DNA of 64,000 bases from Hymenolepis diminuta (lineage: Eukaryota; Platyhelminthes; Cestoda; Cyclophyllidea; Hymenolepididae): contig CAADRB010000031.1 of NCBI GenBank assembly GCA_900708905.1, forward strand, positions 2,912,144 through 2,976,143, written 5' to 3'. This document shows positions 13,085 to 28,000 of the stretch, piece by piece; the stretch's first letter is position 1; the number at the start of each line of letters is the position of its first letter. The notes beneath the pieces were generated by a model. The model saw nothing but the letters and a program-made list of their open reading frames with translations. It was not told where the DNA came from and did no database searches. Position numbers and translations under genes: made by a program.

Positions 13085-13745
13085 TACCTTGTAACAGAAG
13101 TTCCATCTATTTTTTAATTTGAATTAAAGTGAAAATTTTGTCAGAAATACATTTATTTAGAGCCCAACATAGTCACCATTTTGTATTACTTACATCTTTC
13201 CATCTTGCTATATGCTTTCTGATCCCTTCTTCATAGAATTTAGCCAGTTTGAACCCAAAAAAAGACATTAACTTCATTTTGACCTCCTCCCTTTGTCCCA
13301 TTTAATGATTTTGTAAGCTCCTGAAAAGATGAAAATTAGTTGGCACAAGATGGTGGGTGAGAGAAGATGGTGGGTGATGCATGACTTCCTAGCCAAATTC
13401 TTTAACGAGATTTTTGGCTGCTCTTGAAGTGTGGGTCTGGCATTGTCATGGAGCAGAATCACTCCTTTTCTATTGATCAAGGAAGGCTGTTTTTCCTGCC
13501 GTTAACTGCCTTTAAACGAGTTAGCTACTGACAGTAAACTTCAGATGTTATTATTTGATTGTCACCCATTAGTCCACAATAAACAACTCCCTTCAAATCC
13601 CACCACACACGCGAGAAATTTTTCCAGATATTGTCCCGAATTTGGACCACAATCTTGACGTAGCCACTGTCTTAGCGCTTAGCATTGTTGTAAAGGATCC
13701 ACCTCTCGTCGCTATCAGTTAGAAATGGGCTTGGCGAATTTTAAC
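13085..13745 (-). pseudogene. mariner transposase relic, 5'-truncated
   Basis: Read on the minus strand this is the catalytic and C-terminal part of a mariner (Tc1/mariner superfamily) transposase, which cuts and pastes DNA at TA sites. The order is family-typical: DERWILYNNAKR with the first catalytic aspartate (about 13,685-13,715), VWWDLKGVV (about 13,585-13,610), then LHDNARP with the second catalytic aspartate (about 13,430-13,455), and a terminal IARWKDV near 13,190-13,210. The frame is broken by stops (for example right after the KR following YNNA) and by frameshifts. The N-terminal helix-turn-helix DNA-binding region is missing beyond about 13,750, and I could not recognise terminal inverted repeats. 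It is therefore a dead copy. Confidence 0.88.
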
Positions 13746-16057
13746 AGGGTTAAATAGAAGCATACATGGTGATGGAATTAAAAAAGTGAAATTGATTAAA
13801 TAACACTGCGACATTTGTTTACTTTTGTTATTTTCTGTCGAGCTTTTTAATAGATTTCTTATTACTTATAGATATAGGCAACGTCATATTCTATTGTCTG
13901 ATTCAATCACATCCAAATGTTCAGAGGTTTTCATTTCATCAAAATTTCTTTATATACTGCCCTGTTATAAGTAATAGAAATGATAATAGAATAAAGTATT
14001 ACCATTCGAACAGACTTTTGTTCGACATATAGCAGCAAATTTTAAAGTGAAGTGAAATTTTCTTTACATAATTAAACTGGATCATCGCACTTATAAAAAT
14101 GAGCTTTAATATAGATTAGGCACCTTAGCTTTTCCCTCTTCCAACTGTTTCTCTAAATCCGTTTTATATAGTGTACCTTGTCATTTTAGTCATCAAGGAT
14201 ATTTGAAGAATCAACAATAATTGAACGTGGACTTTGTATAGATTAAATATTACAGTTAGATTGTAAAATCTTCCAATACAGCCATTGGTGTGAAGCATAC
14301 TTGTGCATTACTTTAAGATATAGCTGATAATGAAATTCCGCGTGGTTTTATCGAACCTCGAGAGTAAACCTTTACTGTGAGATAAAACTGCATGTAACTA
14401 TTACCACTGCTACAATTTATAACTCTGCTCGTTTGCTCGCCCATCGTGCTTGTAGCGCATATCTGTTTTGATGTTTCTGTTGTCATTATTTCGAAAGAGG
14501 GAGAGAGGGGCAGGGGACGAGTTTAGGGGTCTTTTATGATCCTGCGTATGGTCTACCACAATTAGCAAATATAACAAACGCTAACTGCTGCTATGATATC
14601 AAAAAAATTATTTAATTACTTTGAAGTACTATAAATATAGGCTTGTAAAACATTATCGTTTCACCTGAAACAACGGATTACTCTTTTGGAGAAATGATAC
14701 AAACAATTTGATTCCATCATACTGATATCGATTTGGATGAAATTTTATTAGTCAATTAAACTGACTATAACAACTATATAATGTTAATATTATAATAATC
14801 AAAAACAGTTATTAATCAATATACGAAAATATATTTGAAAATATCCTTAACGAATCTTTTTTAAAATTCCATTTTCTTAAACGTGTGATATCATCTTGGT
14901 TTTTATAAAATATCCCTTCTATTAAAAACAAAAACGGAGAAGAGGACAAAATAGCATCAGAAGACAAGAACGACATTCCTTAAATAATAAAAAAATTGGC
15001 CACTCGAATATAACGTTTTATGAATGTAGTTACATCTGCAATTTCACAATATATTTATCACCGCATTAGTTGATGATGGTTAAGAGAGGTTGCAGAATGT
15101 CAGTTTGTCCACCAGGGGGTCTACAGAAGGCATTTGAAAAGCATATTTCTTCAGAGGGATTAAAGTAAAATTGAAAAGTTGAATAGATATTAATGAACCA
15201 GGCCCGCTAGTTGATTCGAGAAACAAATCGTATGAATGGAGTTCTGGCTTATTGGTTTGAGTACTTTCGTATAAACATCATTTCAAAACGAGCAGGTGCA
15301 AATTATTTTCTGAAGTGTAAAAATGAGCATCCTGTCAAACTACTGTTATTGGTCTTCAATTCTTTGCATTCTATTCGCAATAAAGAACATTTGTTAGTGA
15401 AAAACATCCATCCAAGAAAAATAACATTAAAAATTTTGTTGTTAATTATTTACAAAAATTTTACTTTCGTTAAAATACGTTAAATAATAGGATCATTGCA
15501 GAATCTTGAGTAAGTGCTAAAGTTTGTTTATTCTAGTGTTATTATTGGATTTGGTTGCTATTTCGGAGACTAATAAGACTCATAAAAGTAATGAACACAT
15601 ATTTGACGATTTTTGTCAAAAGCAAATATGGCTTCAGTTTCTCAATAATACTTTATAAACTACCTGAGACCTTATCAGCAGAAATAAAGGTTCTTTCTGC
15701 TAAAATTGAGGCTAAAATGTCTCCTAATGTTTCCATCACACATATTAATACTATTTCTCATGCTTCACCATGAACTGTCCTTTATCCCAGGTTGTACCTC
15801 TCTCCTATAATGCCTCCTATTGCAACTCTGGTCCAGGTAGTCAGCGATGACTTGAAAGCCTAGTCAATGTATGTGTAAGCATGTCAAATCTCACGCCTGT
15901 TTCAGCTCTCATTGATTCTGACGCCATGTCTACGCATCTGTCCCAATTTGAGGCACTATCGAGTCCTTCTACAAAAAGAGAATGGTCTATACTTTTTTCG
16001 AGCTGTTGAGGTTTTTATTTTCCTTAACAATATTTTTTTAAGCTGTATTAATGTAAA
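13746..16057. other. AT-rich intergenic stretch, no gene recognised
   Basis: No recognisable protein family or RNA gene. Open frames at 15,211-15,483 and 15,555-15,773 (72-90 codons) have no recognised motif and are not flanked by convincing splice sites. The second one lies just before the ORF-rich block that follows. Confidence 0.45.
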
Positions 16058-16995
16058 ATGGGCCGGCAGATAGAACATAAAGAGGGCTGTTACCTACAAC
16101 TGCCTCCTTTCCAGAAATCCCGAAATGTCTTGGTCAGTATAACCGAATTCCAGCTAAACCAAAGCTGGTCTTTCGTTTTAATAAATCGGCACTGGAGGAT
16201 AGCAAATTCAAAGAGCCCGAGGAAATCGGTCCAGCCAAACCTGTTTCTTACTCAAATGGGGCAGTATCAAAATTTTAACACAAAATGCAAGTGCAGAAAA
16301 GCAAACTTTTTCACTCATCTCTACTTAGGATCCCCTTATATGCTCCAGTACTAAAGCTCCTTGGTATCACATTCATCTCAGTTTTGGTGGACCTATGCAA
16401 GGAATGTCTTATACTGGTGGATTTAGATTCAAAGTGCTCAAAGGTCATACCGCCATTAAATTGTTCCATTTTCAACACCTCCTCCAGATACTCGCCACTC
16501 ATTGGATATCAAAAATTACTGCGTCCAAAAATGTCACTTGGCTTCCTTCTACTCACTTTGAGGTCTTTTGCCATAGTCCAAATATCTCTTCTTTTCACTC
16601 TCTACCTAATCTCAATAGTCTGGATGATCAACTTGTTAGTAATTTGAAAAGAAAACTATTCATATTACAAGAGGAGAAAGTAGTGGAAGGAATCCTTAAT
16701 CTTTTACTCTTAAGGCATCGGACGCTTCATGTTGGTGTCCAAGTCCGGGTGTGAATTGCAAAGATCTTTATTCTCAGTACGTAATCTTGACTTTAAAACT
16801 GAACACATGTTATTCAACTCCGCAATGGCATCCCGAAATTCCGGAGAAGCAACACATCATCGATCCGATCGTGTATGCAGAAGCTTCGGAAGACCTCGGA
16901 CGAGATTCAAGTTGAAACCAGCATTCGATTTTATGGATGAATTTAAAATTAAAAGTTTTATTGCTAATTATGTACATATATTGTATATTAGCTAA
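16058..16995 (+). other. unidentified ORF-rich block, possible decayed coding sequence
   Basis: Between 16,058 and 16,995 several overlapping plus-strand frames of 88-120 codons are open in different registers (16,058-16,354; 16,285-16,647; 16,395-16,754; 16,729-16,995). The base composition is less AT-biased than the flanks. Frame hand-over of this kind is what a frameshifted pseudogene or retroelement remnant gives. I recognise no domain: no reverse transcriptase, transposase, zinc finger or kinase motif. It may also be chance. The open frames are seen; the decayed-gene idea is inference. Confidence 0.22.
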
Positions 16996-19900
16996 AATGA
17001 GTTAAATTGCAGAGCCGTTGCTTTGTGGAATTTTGAATAAATTACTGAAATTTACTAAGCCCCATGTTATTTGGGGCTATTTCGAAGACTAGCTAGGCTA
17101 GCACAGTTTTGTAATTCTAATCCGAGTTCATAATTTAATTCATCTATCCATGTACCCGATTATGAAACTTTTTCAATCAAAATGGACGAAGGCGATTAAC
17201 TTTAGTCAGAAAAGATTTCTGTAATTTTAGCAACGCAAACTAGAGTAGATAAAAAGATTTTTCAAGCATTAGCGGTTATATGTTTTAAATTTTTTATTGT
17301 ATTCAACATGCAAGAGACCAGGTGAGCTTCTTAAAAATGTTTTTCTAGATGTTTAAGAAGATCCATGTGTACAAGATTCAAATTTTAAAAGGGTCCTTCT
17401 TTATGCAAATCCGCCACACTAAAAAAAAATAATTTTTCGAAAATACAATGGTAGAGGGTATTAAATTATTTGCGAGAAATCTTAAGGAATTGATGTACAG
17501 TAAATTTAAATAATCACAATTATAAATAAATAAACGTTGCAAAAAAATTACAAATTCCGCTTTGAGTGCTCAACTTTGGTCCAAATGCGCGATTCATCAA
17601 CTATCACAATTTTGTTCTCAAAAAGGGTGCTTTTACGGTCTGAAATTTCATTACGTCATGCACTTTATTTTTGGACTCTCTGATATATAGGAAAAATTAT
17701 TCAAAACAAATTTCTAACCAGTCAAAGCTTATCCATATATGAAAGGATTGCGAAATCATCTTTCTTTTTCTGCTAGCTCAAAAATCTGCTCGTCGGATGT
17801 AGCTGGCGTGTAAAAATGAAATTTGGAATTTAATAACTTTTCCGTTTTTTGCTCTACCGGATATGTACTTTCAAATAATTATTTTAGATTTTTCATGAAT
17901 TTAACCTTCAGAACTAAAAATTTCAAATAAAGGCGAAAAATATAATGACAAAACGTAGAAGTGGAGATTTGTCACTTCAATGTACTCGAAAGCTATGCAT
18001 CACGTAGATCGATTCATATGTTCAACGCGATCCTAAATTAATTCATTTATCACATTATTAATTGATTTCTTATTAAAAGAAGAAATAATTTCTTTAAGAT
18101 TTTAAACGTTATCACCCTGTACGCGCTGATTGACTGCAATCTGATTTTCGAATACGTCATTTCCCATTTATAACGTTTTATTTATCCTAACGGCCACTTT
18201 TAAATATATAAAAGCATAAATTTTCCCTTTTAATGAAGACTTCTTACCTACCTTTTTGTAAAACAAATAAAATTTAGAATGAATTCAGTCAAACTTCAGG
18301 AAAGCCTGTATGTTTTTATTTTAATGGATTTTCATCCCTCGTTTATCATATATCGTAATACTGACCATACGGTTTTTATTAGTGAACCGGAAACTTTTCA
18401 TTCTCGTAAAATAAGTTAAAATCAACATTTTTTGTTAACTTTTCAAAATGAAGTATATATAATAAATTTTTTATTTGAAATAGTGCTGTATTTAGTGGAT
18501 CTAGCATAAACATTATTTATATTGAGAGATTTTCAATTGCTTTTATATTGCAAGATAATTCCGAATAAATAATTACAGATTGAAAGTAGTAATCCCTTAA
18601 TTTTTAATTAGAGTACTTGTACTCCCGATTTATTTGAGATAATAACAAATTCGGTTACGTCAAGTGGATTGATTCCTGCCCGCCTTTTTTAGTTGCATTG
18701 TGGACATCACCGTTGCCAGGGCTCCACTCATAAAGCCTAAATCTCCGAGTGTCACCATTTTACTCAAAGTGGATATACCCCCCTATACAAGGACCCATCT
18801 ATTAACGAGCCTCATTCGCTATGTAAGCCACTCGTTTCTACGTTACGCATTTGCATTCCGTCTTCTTCTTGTGGTTCCTGGTCCTCTCTTAGTAAGCTTT
18901 GCTCACCTCTATCTAGTCTTCTCTCTTTCTATCCTGTTGTTGGAGTGAAGATTGATAATGGGAAAATAACATACATGGTACCAATATTTGACAATAAAAT
19001 AGTCACATTTTTCAGATAAACATAAATTTTGAATTCTCAAATATATTAAATCCTTATCTTGTATTTTATTTAGCACAAACAAAGATAGAGCAAAAAATTT
19101 CGTTTTATAAAACATTTTGAATGAAATTATTTGTAAAGGGCCTATGAGATATCAGCAAAGTTGCTTTTATGAACTGGCCGAGATAAACAATTAAAATCAA
19201 ATGGCCCTAAAGACAGCATCTAGAACTTAGAAGAGCAAGAGTTGAGATGGACTATTGGTGTATCGGACGATCACAGAGGAAAGATATAGGAAAAGTAGAT
19301 CTGTATGATGGAAAGATGGATTACATGTCTATATTGTGTGTCTTAAAGTGGATTTCTGAGCAGTTGCTAAATAAAGTACGCTTGGAGGAGTTATCTGATT
19401 TAGCCTCCTTTGTGAGTTACCCTGTGACAGTTTAGGCTCTGCAGACACATGAGTGGCCATGTGGAGACAACGCATCATTAATCAGCGTCATCAGATTGAT
19501 CAATCGGGATAGATTCTACTCATTTTTAATTACTCAGTCATTTTTGAAAGTTTTCTTCCCCAGATTTCCAGATGTCTATTTTCTGGATTTGTACAACTCA
19601 TTCACTTCCAAATATTTTAGATTTTCTTTTTTTTAAAGAGATTAGTTTGTTTCTTTTTTCATTGAGGAGAATGTTCAGAAAATGATGAAATATTCATTTT
19701 AGAATAACAGAATTAATTGCAATTATTTTTGTTATCATTTGAGAACAACGAAGTGATTCGATTGGGTTTCTGCTTTTCCTTATTTTAGCAACCATATTAG
19801 CATGAAAATGCAGTAATTTGCACTGCACACATAATGTATATGAGAAAGGCAAAATATGCTTAAAATTCTTCTTTAGACATTAAATTTAACTCTTTGAAGC

Positions 19901-22009
19901 AGTTCAAACTGTTCTTTGATGTCGTAATGGACTTAAATTTTATTTCTTTGTATACTGATCGTAAAGCACTGATAAGTGCAATGAAGTACCTATTCTTCTT
20001 GCTAATTTACAATAATTTATAAAAACGGCCTCAGATATCGACTCTAATTTGGTATTTCGCGTTCTACCTTACTGAGTTTTGCAAGTGGTATCACTCTGGT
20101 ATTTAAAATTACCGAAAATTCCGTCTTCCATTTTGCATAGTTCGTATATTCAGTATCTTTATTGTAATTAAGCACAGATTTTACTTCTTCCATTCAAGGT
20201 GTTGCTATTAGGTACCCAACGATCTTGATCAGTTTCGAAATTTGCTTTTCTCCAATACCAAAATATCACTAGTTGTTGACATTGTAACCAACTCCGACGC
20301 TTCTAATATGGCTTTCTTTCAAAATGCACAAAGAACACATCAGTTTACTCCAACATTATAATTAATTTAGTATCTAAGATTTTTTACAGGAAATAGAAAT
20401 TGGTAATTTCGCCTTATTCCAACGATAAAATGGAGCTCTCCAAGGTCCAGTTATTTGTAATCTAAAAAGGAATTAATTAAATAACCTCATCTGAGAATTT
20501 TTATGGGTGTATAATGATATTTTTGCATATAATTTCAATCTGACTCTAAAATCTGTATCAAGAATAATTCAACTTAATGGGATAGAACATTGGAGAAGAA
20601 ACCTTACTTGTATATGCATAAATAAACTTGAATATTGCAACCTTTATTATAAAAAGGAATCAAAAAAATATATTTCCAAATTTTTGAATAACTTTATCTT
20701 AGATGTATTTTAAATCAGTTTTAAATCGAGTTATTATTGATAATAATGGGACATACAATGTTCTCATTACAACTTTAAAAAACTTGAATTCTCGCGATTT
20801 ATCAAATATTTACTCCCTAAACTTCTTTCTCCCTAACTCAAAAATCAATAGAAAACAAATGTCTTATTATTTAAATAATACCTTTGTTTGCGATGAAATT
20901 GATATTTAAGTAAATGAAATTGTTTTTTATTTAGTTAAAACCAATTGTATTGAGTCTAGCAGAGAACCAAAAATAACGCATTTATTTTAGTGAACAAATA
21001 AAATTTCTAGTGGTTTATTTCCCCTTAAAATAATGACACAAAACTAGGTTCTTAATGATGGTTAGATCGAATGCCTATTGGGAATGCCCTTCACAACTGT
21101 TAGCATGTATTTTATAAACCACAAAACAGCTGTTCTGTCGTGTTTGTGGAGCGGATTCATGTAGTGCTGTAGACGCATTCGTAGGCGTTGTGTTTGCCTG
21201 CAAGTCTTTAGGGACTCCGCAAAACATACAGACAAGAGTGTAGATGCAGTGCTTATTATTTAATAATGATAAAATGCATAAAAATACATTCAGTTAAAAA
21301 GTAATAAACTTTATATATCATCGATTATTTTACCACAAATAACACATTTCAAAAGTTAATCTTTCAGACAAAGCCATGTCTCATCCAGTTTTTTGCTTTG
21401 AAAAGCATCAAGGTATGGATATTTATATATGGAAGCAGTGTGTTAAAAGTATAACAAAAATTTTAAAGCGGCTGGATTATGGTCGCCACTGCTGCAATGC
21501 ATATTCGCCCATTATAATTAGTGGGCTACAGTTATTCAAACTCCAGAGAGTTAGACAGCAGAGAAAGAGCAGCTCAATTTAGTCCATACTTCGCCTTTAT
21601 TGATATTGTTTAGAAACTATTAATGTCAACGTCCGATGTGGTAGAATAATGGTAAGTCAGACATCGGTGAACTCCTCCATCCTATGACTTCTCACGTTAA
21701 TGACGCGGCACTGCGGGGGAAAATTTTTTTATAAGAAAATGATTATCAATTAAATTATTTCATTTACCTCTCAATCATCTTATTTATAAGAATATTGGGT
21801 TATTTTCAGTTTACGTAAAAAGCACTTTCCTCCTAAATTTTCTGCGTTGGTCATTGAGAAAATACTTATTTACATCATAAATCGAGCATACGGGCATTAA
21901 AATGTTAATTTGGCTGTTTAAAATGATAGACTATATGCAGCAAGTTCTAAATTTCAAGACTATAAACTGCTGTATATCTTTTAAGATCATTTGCCCCCCT
22001 AACCATTGG
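16996..22009. other. AT-rich intergenic stretch, no gene recognised
   Basis: No conserved coding segment seen. The frame 19,247-19,435 (62 codons) is the most protein-like short frame, but it has no recognised family and no supporting splice signals. Confidence 0.45.
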
Positions 22010-22080
22010 AATAAGAATTGCTTAAAGTGTGAGAACGACCGTCTTGATTAAAAACTGGTTACCAAGCACTGGGTGCCATA
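22010..22080. repeat. fragment of dispersed SINE-like repeat
   Basis: The second copy of the segment described at 7,475-7,545. The core at 22,036-22,074 shares CGACCGTC, ATTAAA and AAGCACTG at the same spacing. Old and diverged; boundaries uncertain. Confidence 0.45.
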
Positions 22081-25000
22081 GACAAGCATTTCCAACATGT
22101 TATGAAAGGAATTACAAACTTCGAATTCTGGAATGTGGACTTTAAAACCCCAACGTTGCTCTCAGAATCTTTTCTCTTAATCCCACTGACGATTGTTTCA
22201 ACGTCAACATGATCTTCCGTATATAAATCAAAAAATGACATGAAATCGCATATAATGAGAGTAATCAACAATAATAAAGTGCTTGAGCTGAAATAAAATT
22301 TCCTCAGACCTAAAAATAATAGCAAACGTAATACAATATTTATGATACAAACTGAGAAGCCGCTTGGAGTAGAGGCAAGAACCGAATGGGATTTTCTGAA
22401 AATTCAAAATTCAATGGAAGGAGGTTTATAAATCGAAGTAGAAAAATTAAATTTTTCTAACTAATTGACTTCTGTATCATTTTGTTTGGAAGGATTTTGA
22501 TATAAAAGTGAAATCATTAACTAAAAAAGGATATTACTTGTTTTATTATTAACTCTTAACGGTTTTAAATATCATAATTTTAGAAGCAGTGATAACGAGT
22601 TTCATTTAATTTATTTAAGTGAGTCACCATAGTTTTGGCCGCACAATCTAGTTAATTTCTCACACTTTACTCTGCCATTAACCTTCACTAAGATATTAGA
22701 AAGTATTTCAGTGGCAGGAAAATGTGATCAGACAAGTGTGACGTGGTTATTTTTAATGATCTGTGAGTAAATAGACACTTAAGTTTATTATAAACGCCCA
22801 TAGAAATACGGGTGCACTGATAAGGAGGGTATATTAAGGGTATATATGTATTATTCAAAACAAACCTCTTCACATCTCCATATTGGTAAGACCCCTCAGA
22901 TTATTTGTGATATTTTGTTTATTCAATCCTTTCCCCTGTCTATTATTACTCTGAATGCATAAAGACCTCAGTAAATAAGATAATAATTCCCTTGGTCGGT
23001 CAGTCCTAAAAGATTATGCTTTTATATTAGTTCTTATTTAATTATTAAAAATACTCACCTCCTGATAGTACATAGTCTCTAACTTTTTGGTTCTTTCTAT
23101 AATATTACTTCTACCACAGTGCCTAGAGTACGTAATAACATTAAACATCTAATTGTAAATCGTTACAGAAATCAAACTTGAATCCTCAAAATTTAGCGCT
23201 TACAACAACTGATATATACCTCTTCGGATATATCAGGACACACTACAAAGAGACGTTAGCTAGATCTGACGTGTCTTATGGCATTTTCAGTCGCTGAACA
23301 ACTAAATTTTTACAAGCTCAGACTTACTGATCGCACGAAATATAAGTCTACTTAACTGATCTCAATTCACGATCAAGCTCTGAACATTTTGAACTTTTAT
23401 TAATACACTTACAGAATTATCAGAGTTGTTTTTTTAATTTAATGAAAAGTATATGACTATTAGGCCCTCTACCTTAGGACCTTCAAGCATATAACATATA
23501 TGTAGCCCCATTGAGATTATTTATATCCATATAAATAATATTTCTCCCTTAATACGCCATGGAATTCTGTTTATATAGCAGTCAAAAATAAACAGGTACA
23601 TAATAAAGATTTGTCAAAAAGAACAGCAAATTTTAACAAAATTAATGAAATCAGATAAATAAATCACTCATTTTTAATTGTCTTTTGGACTGATTATATG
23701 TTTTTATTCCACCTCGCCAATTAAATTAGATAAATACTGCTACTAATATGCTTATTTTTAAATATTTTAATCCCTCTCTGTAACAGTGTAACTACCCTAA
23801 TCACAAAAACAGAAGTGTAAAAATATAAAACTCTTTTCAAAGTATGCAAATCTACCCAGTAATGGATGAGCTACAAAATTTGTTTAAAAAGCACTGAAAT
23901 AAAACCTATCTCACAAAAAATTAGTTCAAACTTTGTTCAACTTTATTATAAATTAATTATTGATACTTGGAATTGTGAAGTCTATGCAAGTGAAATTCTT
24001 AAAAATTTCTATTAGTAGTTATTTAAATCTATTTCAAACTGCTGTCTCCACCTACTACCGGTTAAATCCATCTTTAGTTATATTCCATCCACACGATTTA
24101 TTTACAATTTATGAATATAAACTGAAAAGAAGCATTCTTAAGGACAGTTATTTGGATTTCTCTATTTTCGCATGTGTTTACATGACCGCAATCAGAAATT
24201 CTTTTATTTTCCTAATTTCCATAGCTGGGTATATTTTACATCAATCTGCGTAGATTCCTTTGAACCAGGTGGGGAGTTCGAATCAAACCTCGCTGTCTGT
24301 TGTTTATTTACCCTGAAAATGATCTGCGAATTACTATCTGATCCAGACATGGACAAACCACAGTAAGCCATAAAGCGAAACGCGGAGATCAAAAACATTA
24401 AACCCCGATTTTATCTCAAATTGTATTTTAATGCCTCACATATGTATAAATAAACAAACTCTTCCCGAAATATGTGATTGCTTTTGTTCAAACGATTGAA
24501 ATTAAAATATAGTGGGTCATTAACTATTCAGATATTTTTATTCCTGTGAATCTTGCCTCCACTTACTGCTATTTGAACCTAACTTAACGCTTATTTTTTA
24601 ATTAATAGATGCGCTTACTTTTTTAAAAATCTAGACAAACTTTATTTCAATTTGCAAGTACTAAAATTTCAACTTATAATTCATTATATTGATTATTTTT
24701 TCGTATTTTAAATTTTCCTAAGAACACAGAGCCTCCACAATACCGACTATTTTGATATCTGTCTTAACCAATTTCGGTTGGACTTCAAGAAAATGTGCAT
24801 TCATTTTAAAGGAAGAAAAGAGTCTATTGCAGTATAAAGATAAATTCTAACAGCAATAATGCCATTTAAATTGAGAAGAAAATAGAAAATTTTAATCCCA
24901 TACACCGAATTCTCCCCAATCAGATGTGTATTCATTTGTTCCGATTAATACTAACTTTATAAAATAAAAGAAATAAATTATCTCTAAGTACTAACAGAAA

Positions 25001-28000
25001 AACCCTTGCTATTTTTTCTCATTTATACCTATACGTTTACTGTAATGCACCATGATTGTGGTGGTGGAGTAAATTAGAAAATTAATATTTTCTTATTTCC
25101 ATAATAAATGGATCTTCTATCACGGTGACAGTAATAGAGCTTTCTAGTATGAATAAAAAATTTGCTATCACATGCCATAACTCAGATACCTCATATTCAT
25201 TGATAAATTTATTTTATTTTGAAAGGTCTAAACTAACTGTCAACTTTCAAATGGAGTAGTCTTATTTTAACATCTAAAACCTAAATTAATAAAAATTTGT
25301 CACATCTAGTATGAATATTTTAAACTTTCACTTATTATTCAATACAATATTATTGGATTTAGTAAAAATATTCGATTAATTAAGATTTCTTAGCTGTTGG
25401 TAATCCTAGATGGCCAGCTGCAGATTTTTCTAGAAAGGAACAACCAACCAATTGGAACAGCTGCATTTAATATAAATCCACCTTTTTAAAAGTTCTAATT
25501 TCATTCAAATTTACCGCAGTTTCATTAATTAGAAAACATAAATGAAAATTACTCAAATTTCTATCATCTTATGCGTGATAAGATTATTAATATGTGCAAA
25601 CCTCATAAATAATCTGATAAAATTACCTCCCATAATGGATAGTTAGTGAAATTGCAGTATAAGCACAAAACCTAAATGAGGACCCCATTTTCAGAGAAAA
25701 ACATGCCATATTTTATTTTTTTCTACTTTTAAAAATAGTATTTTTCTGCACTGTCCACTAGCAGGCCCGAAACGTTGCATATAAGGCGACGAAATTGTGT
25801 TGAATCACCACAGAAGCCATAATGGGGCAACTATTCATCATAAATAATGGTTTACGGCTGCATTTCATGTTGTTTCGGGTGGTGTTTAACCATTCCCAGT
25901 GAGATCAAAGAAATTACCCCTGTAACTAAATGTTTGCCTGGTAGTCAGTTAGGCTAAATCTATTCACTATATTATTTTAAATTTTGAATGTCAGAATAGA
26001 ATGAGAGAATTGATTAGAAAATTATACTGTTGTGTATAAACATCCACTAATTTCCACTGGTATTTGATGTACTAGTGGCGCAGATGCTTTAGGATTTTAG
26101 GATATTAGTTTAAGGAAGAGTGTATCTGGAATTCCGTCTTTGGAGTTTGAGAATAGCATTTTTCACTAGATTTTAATTTATTCTAGTATATTTGTTTGAA
26201 ATACATAACTGAATATGTGTCATTTAAAATTTCTGCAATTGTGATTTTATAAAGCATTCAATATTAGTGGGGACATTCTGATGTTTGACGATCCGGCCAC
26301 TCCAAAATTTTAAGGTTGACTTTTTCTTAGGAATCCTTCAAGCGCCAAGCATGAATTTTATCAAAGTTTGGATGAAATAAAACTTCATTTTTTCGTTAGT
26401 TGGTGTTGTCTTATCTGCAATGGAAGGTCTAAACGTTTAATTTAAGGAACATCATTATAAACAATGAAATTTAATTCCTCTTCATATTTTTCTTTTAGCA
26501 ATGCAGATATTGAAAATAATCGTCTTTCATAAACGTTTGGATTAATAATAATTAAATAACTTCATTAATTTTGACATCAGAAACAGCGAAATTTCGAATT
26601 ATTCAATAAGTCGTCTATATCAAATTAAATTTCAAGATAAATCTTTTTCAATATAATATATAATGTAGCGTAATATATTTATCAGTGATTTCTTTTTGAT
26701 CAATTATCTCCCTTTATCAATGCTATTTGCCAGTAAAATATCAACATTACCATACTAATATAATTTCATGAACATTAAACTAAAATTAAGTAAATTTAGA
26801 GATAAAGTTTACTTAATATTTGGCTTTTTTAAACTTGTTATTAATAATGAATTAATGTAATTAAAGCAATCACGTGGGTCCGTGAATATAGGCGATTGTT
26901 TTCTTTGTTCAGGTCGCAAACATAGGAAAAAACGTTAAAAACATTCACCAAGAGATATTTTATGGGAGATTACCAAAGCTGGTCACACTATTTATGGGTT
27001 GGTTTAATCCTTAACCCTAAGCGATGGAGAAATTTTACATTTTAGAGTAATTTCTCTTGTTTCTCTCATGAATTATCACGTCGCCGTTTTTAATAGTGCC
27101 TCTAACATTTTCTGTTTATTTCAAGGCTTTATTGTGTTTTTGCAATTAAACTGCATCAAAACTGTTACGGTTGAATAATTTTACTTTATATTATATGATG
27201 AAATACATAATTACGAGCTCTAGATGGATAATGTTTGGTGTTAAAGTATATTGACATAGTATGGCATTAATCATTTCTTCGTTAGCAACTTTCCTTAGTT
27301 GTTGTTAACATAGCTAACTTTCCGACAGATGTGTTACCAAAAATTTAATCTTTCAATGAATTTTTTAAAGGAAACTATACATCATGAAAAGAATGAATAT
27401 TTTACAATCGAATGCAAATCACCGAGAGAATTTGATAATAGGTGATCGAGGGAAAACAGCCTGTCTCATATAAGAGTGACATTAAAAAATATGAAAAAAA
27501 TATGTATCTTCATCAAATTAAATCTGACAGGTCTCATTATTAAAAATTTTTTTCAAAATAAATGAGTTAAAGATTTTGCTATGTATCACCCGTTTAAAGA
27601 TATAATGGAACAGATTTCTAGATTGGTGGAGCACGAGATAATCTCTACGGTCAAACATTTGGTTTACTTCAAATAACTTCCCTTTCGACGAGCCAAAAAT
27701 GGGCGTGTAATAACTCCCAAACCAACAAATGTTAACTACTTGTCTTACAGGTTATGCCTTCTCTCTTATGGTGCCATCGTTGTGTCTTCTTATTATGAAA
27801 CTACATTCACTGCCACTGCCCATCAATAAATTAGTCCATTTATTGTGATCGAAAAAGACTTTTTATGCCATAATTGTGCTTACCTATTGTCCATTTATGG
27901 AAGTCTAGTCTTTTCTTTAAAATTATATCATTATTATATAAAAATATTCCTTAATGAGAATTTATATCTCATCTACCGACTATTCACTGTTTATAATAGT

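Noticed and set aside
24260..24290. Possible tRNA gene (GTTCGAATC B-box-like word)
   Set aside because: There is no A box at tRNA spacing and no cloverleaf could be folded by eye.
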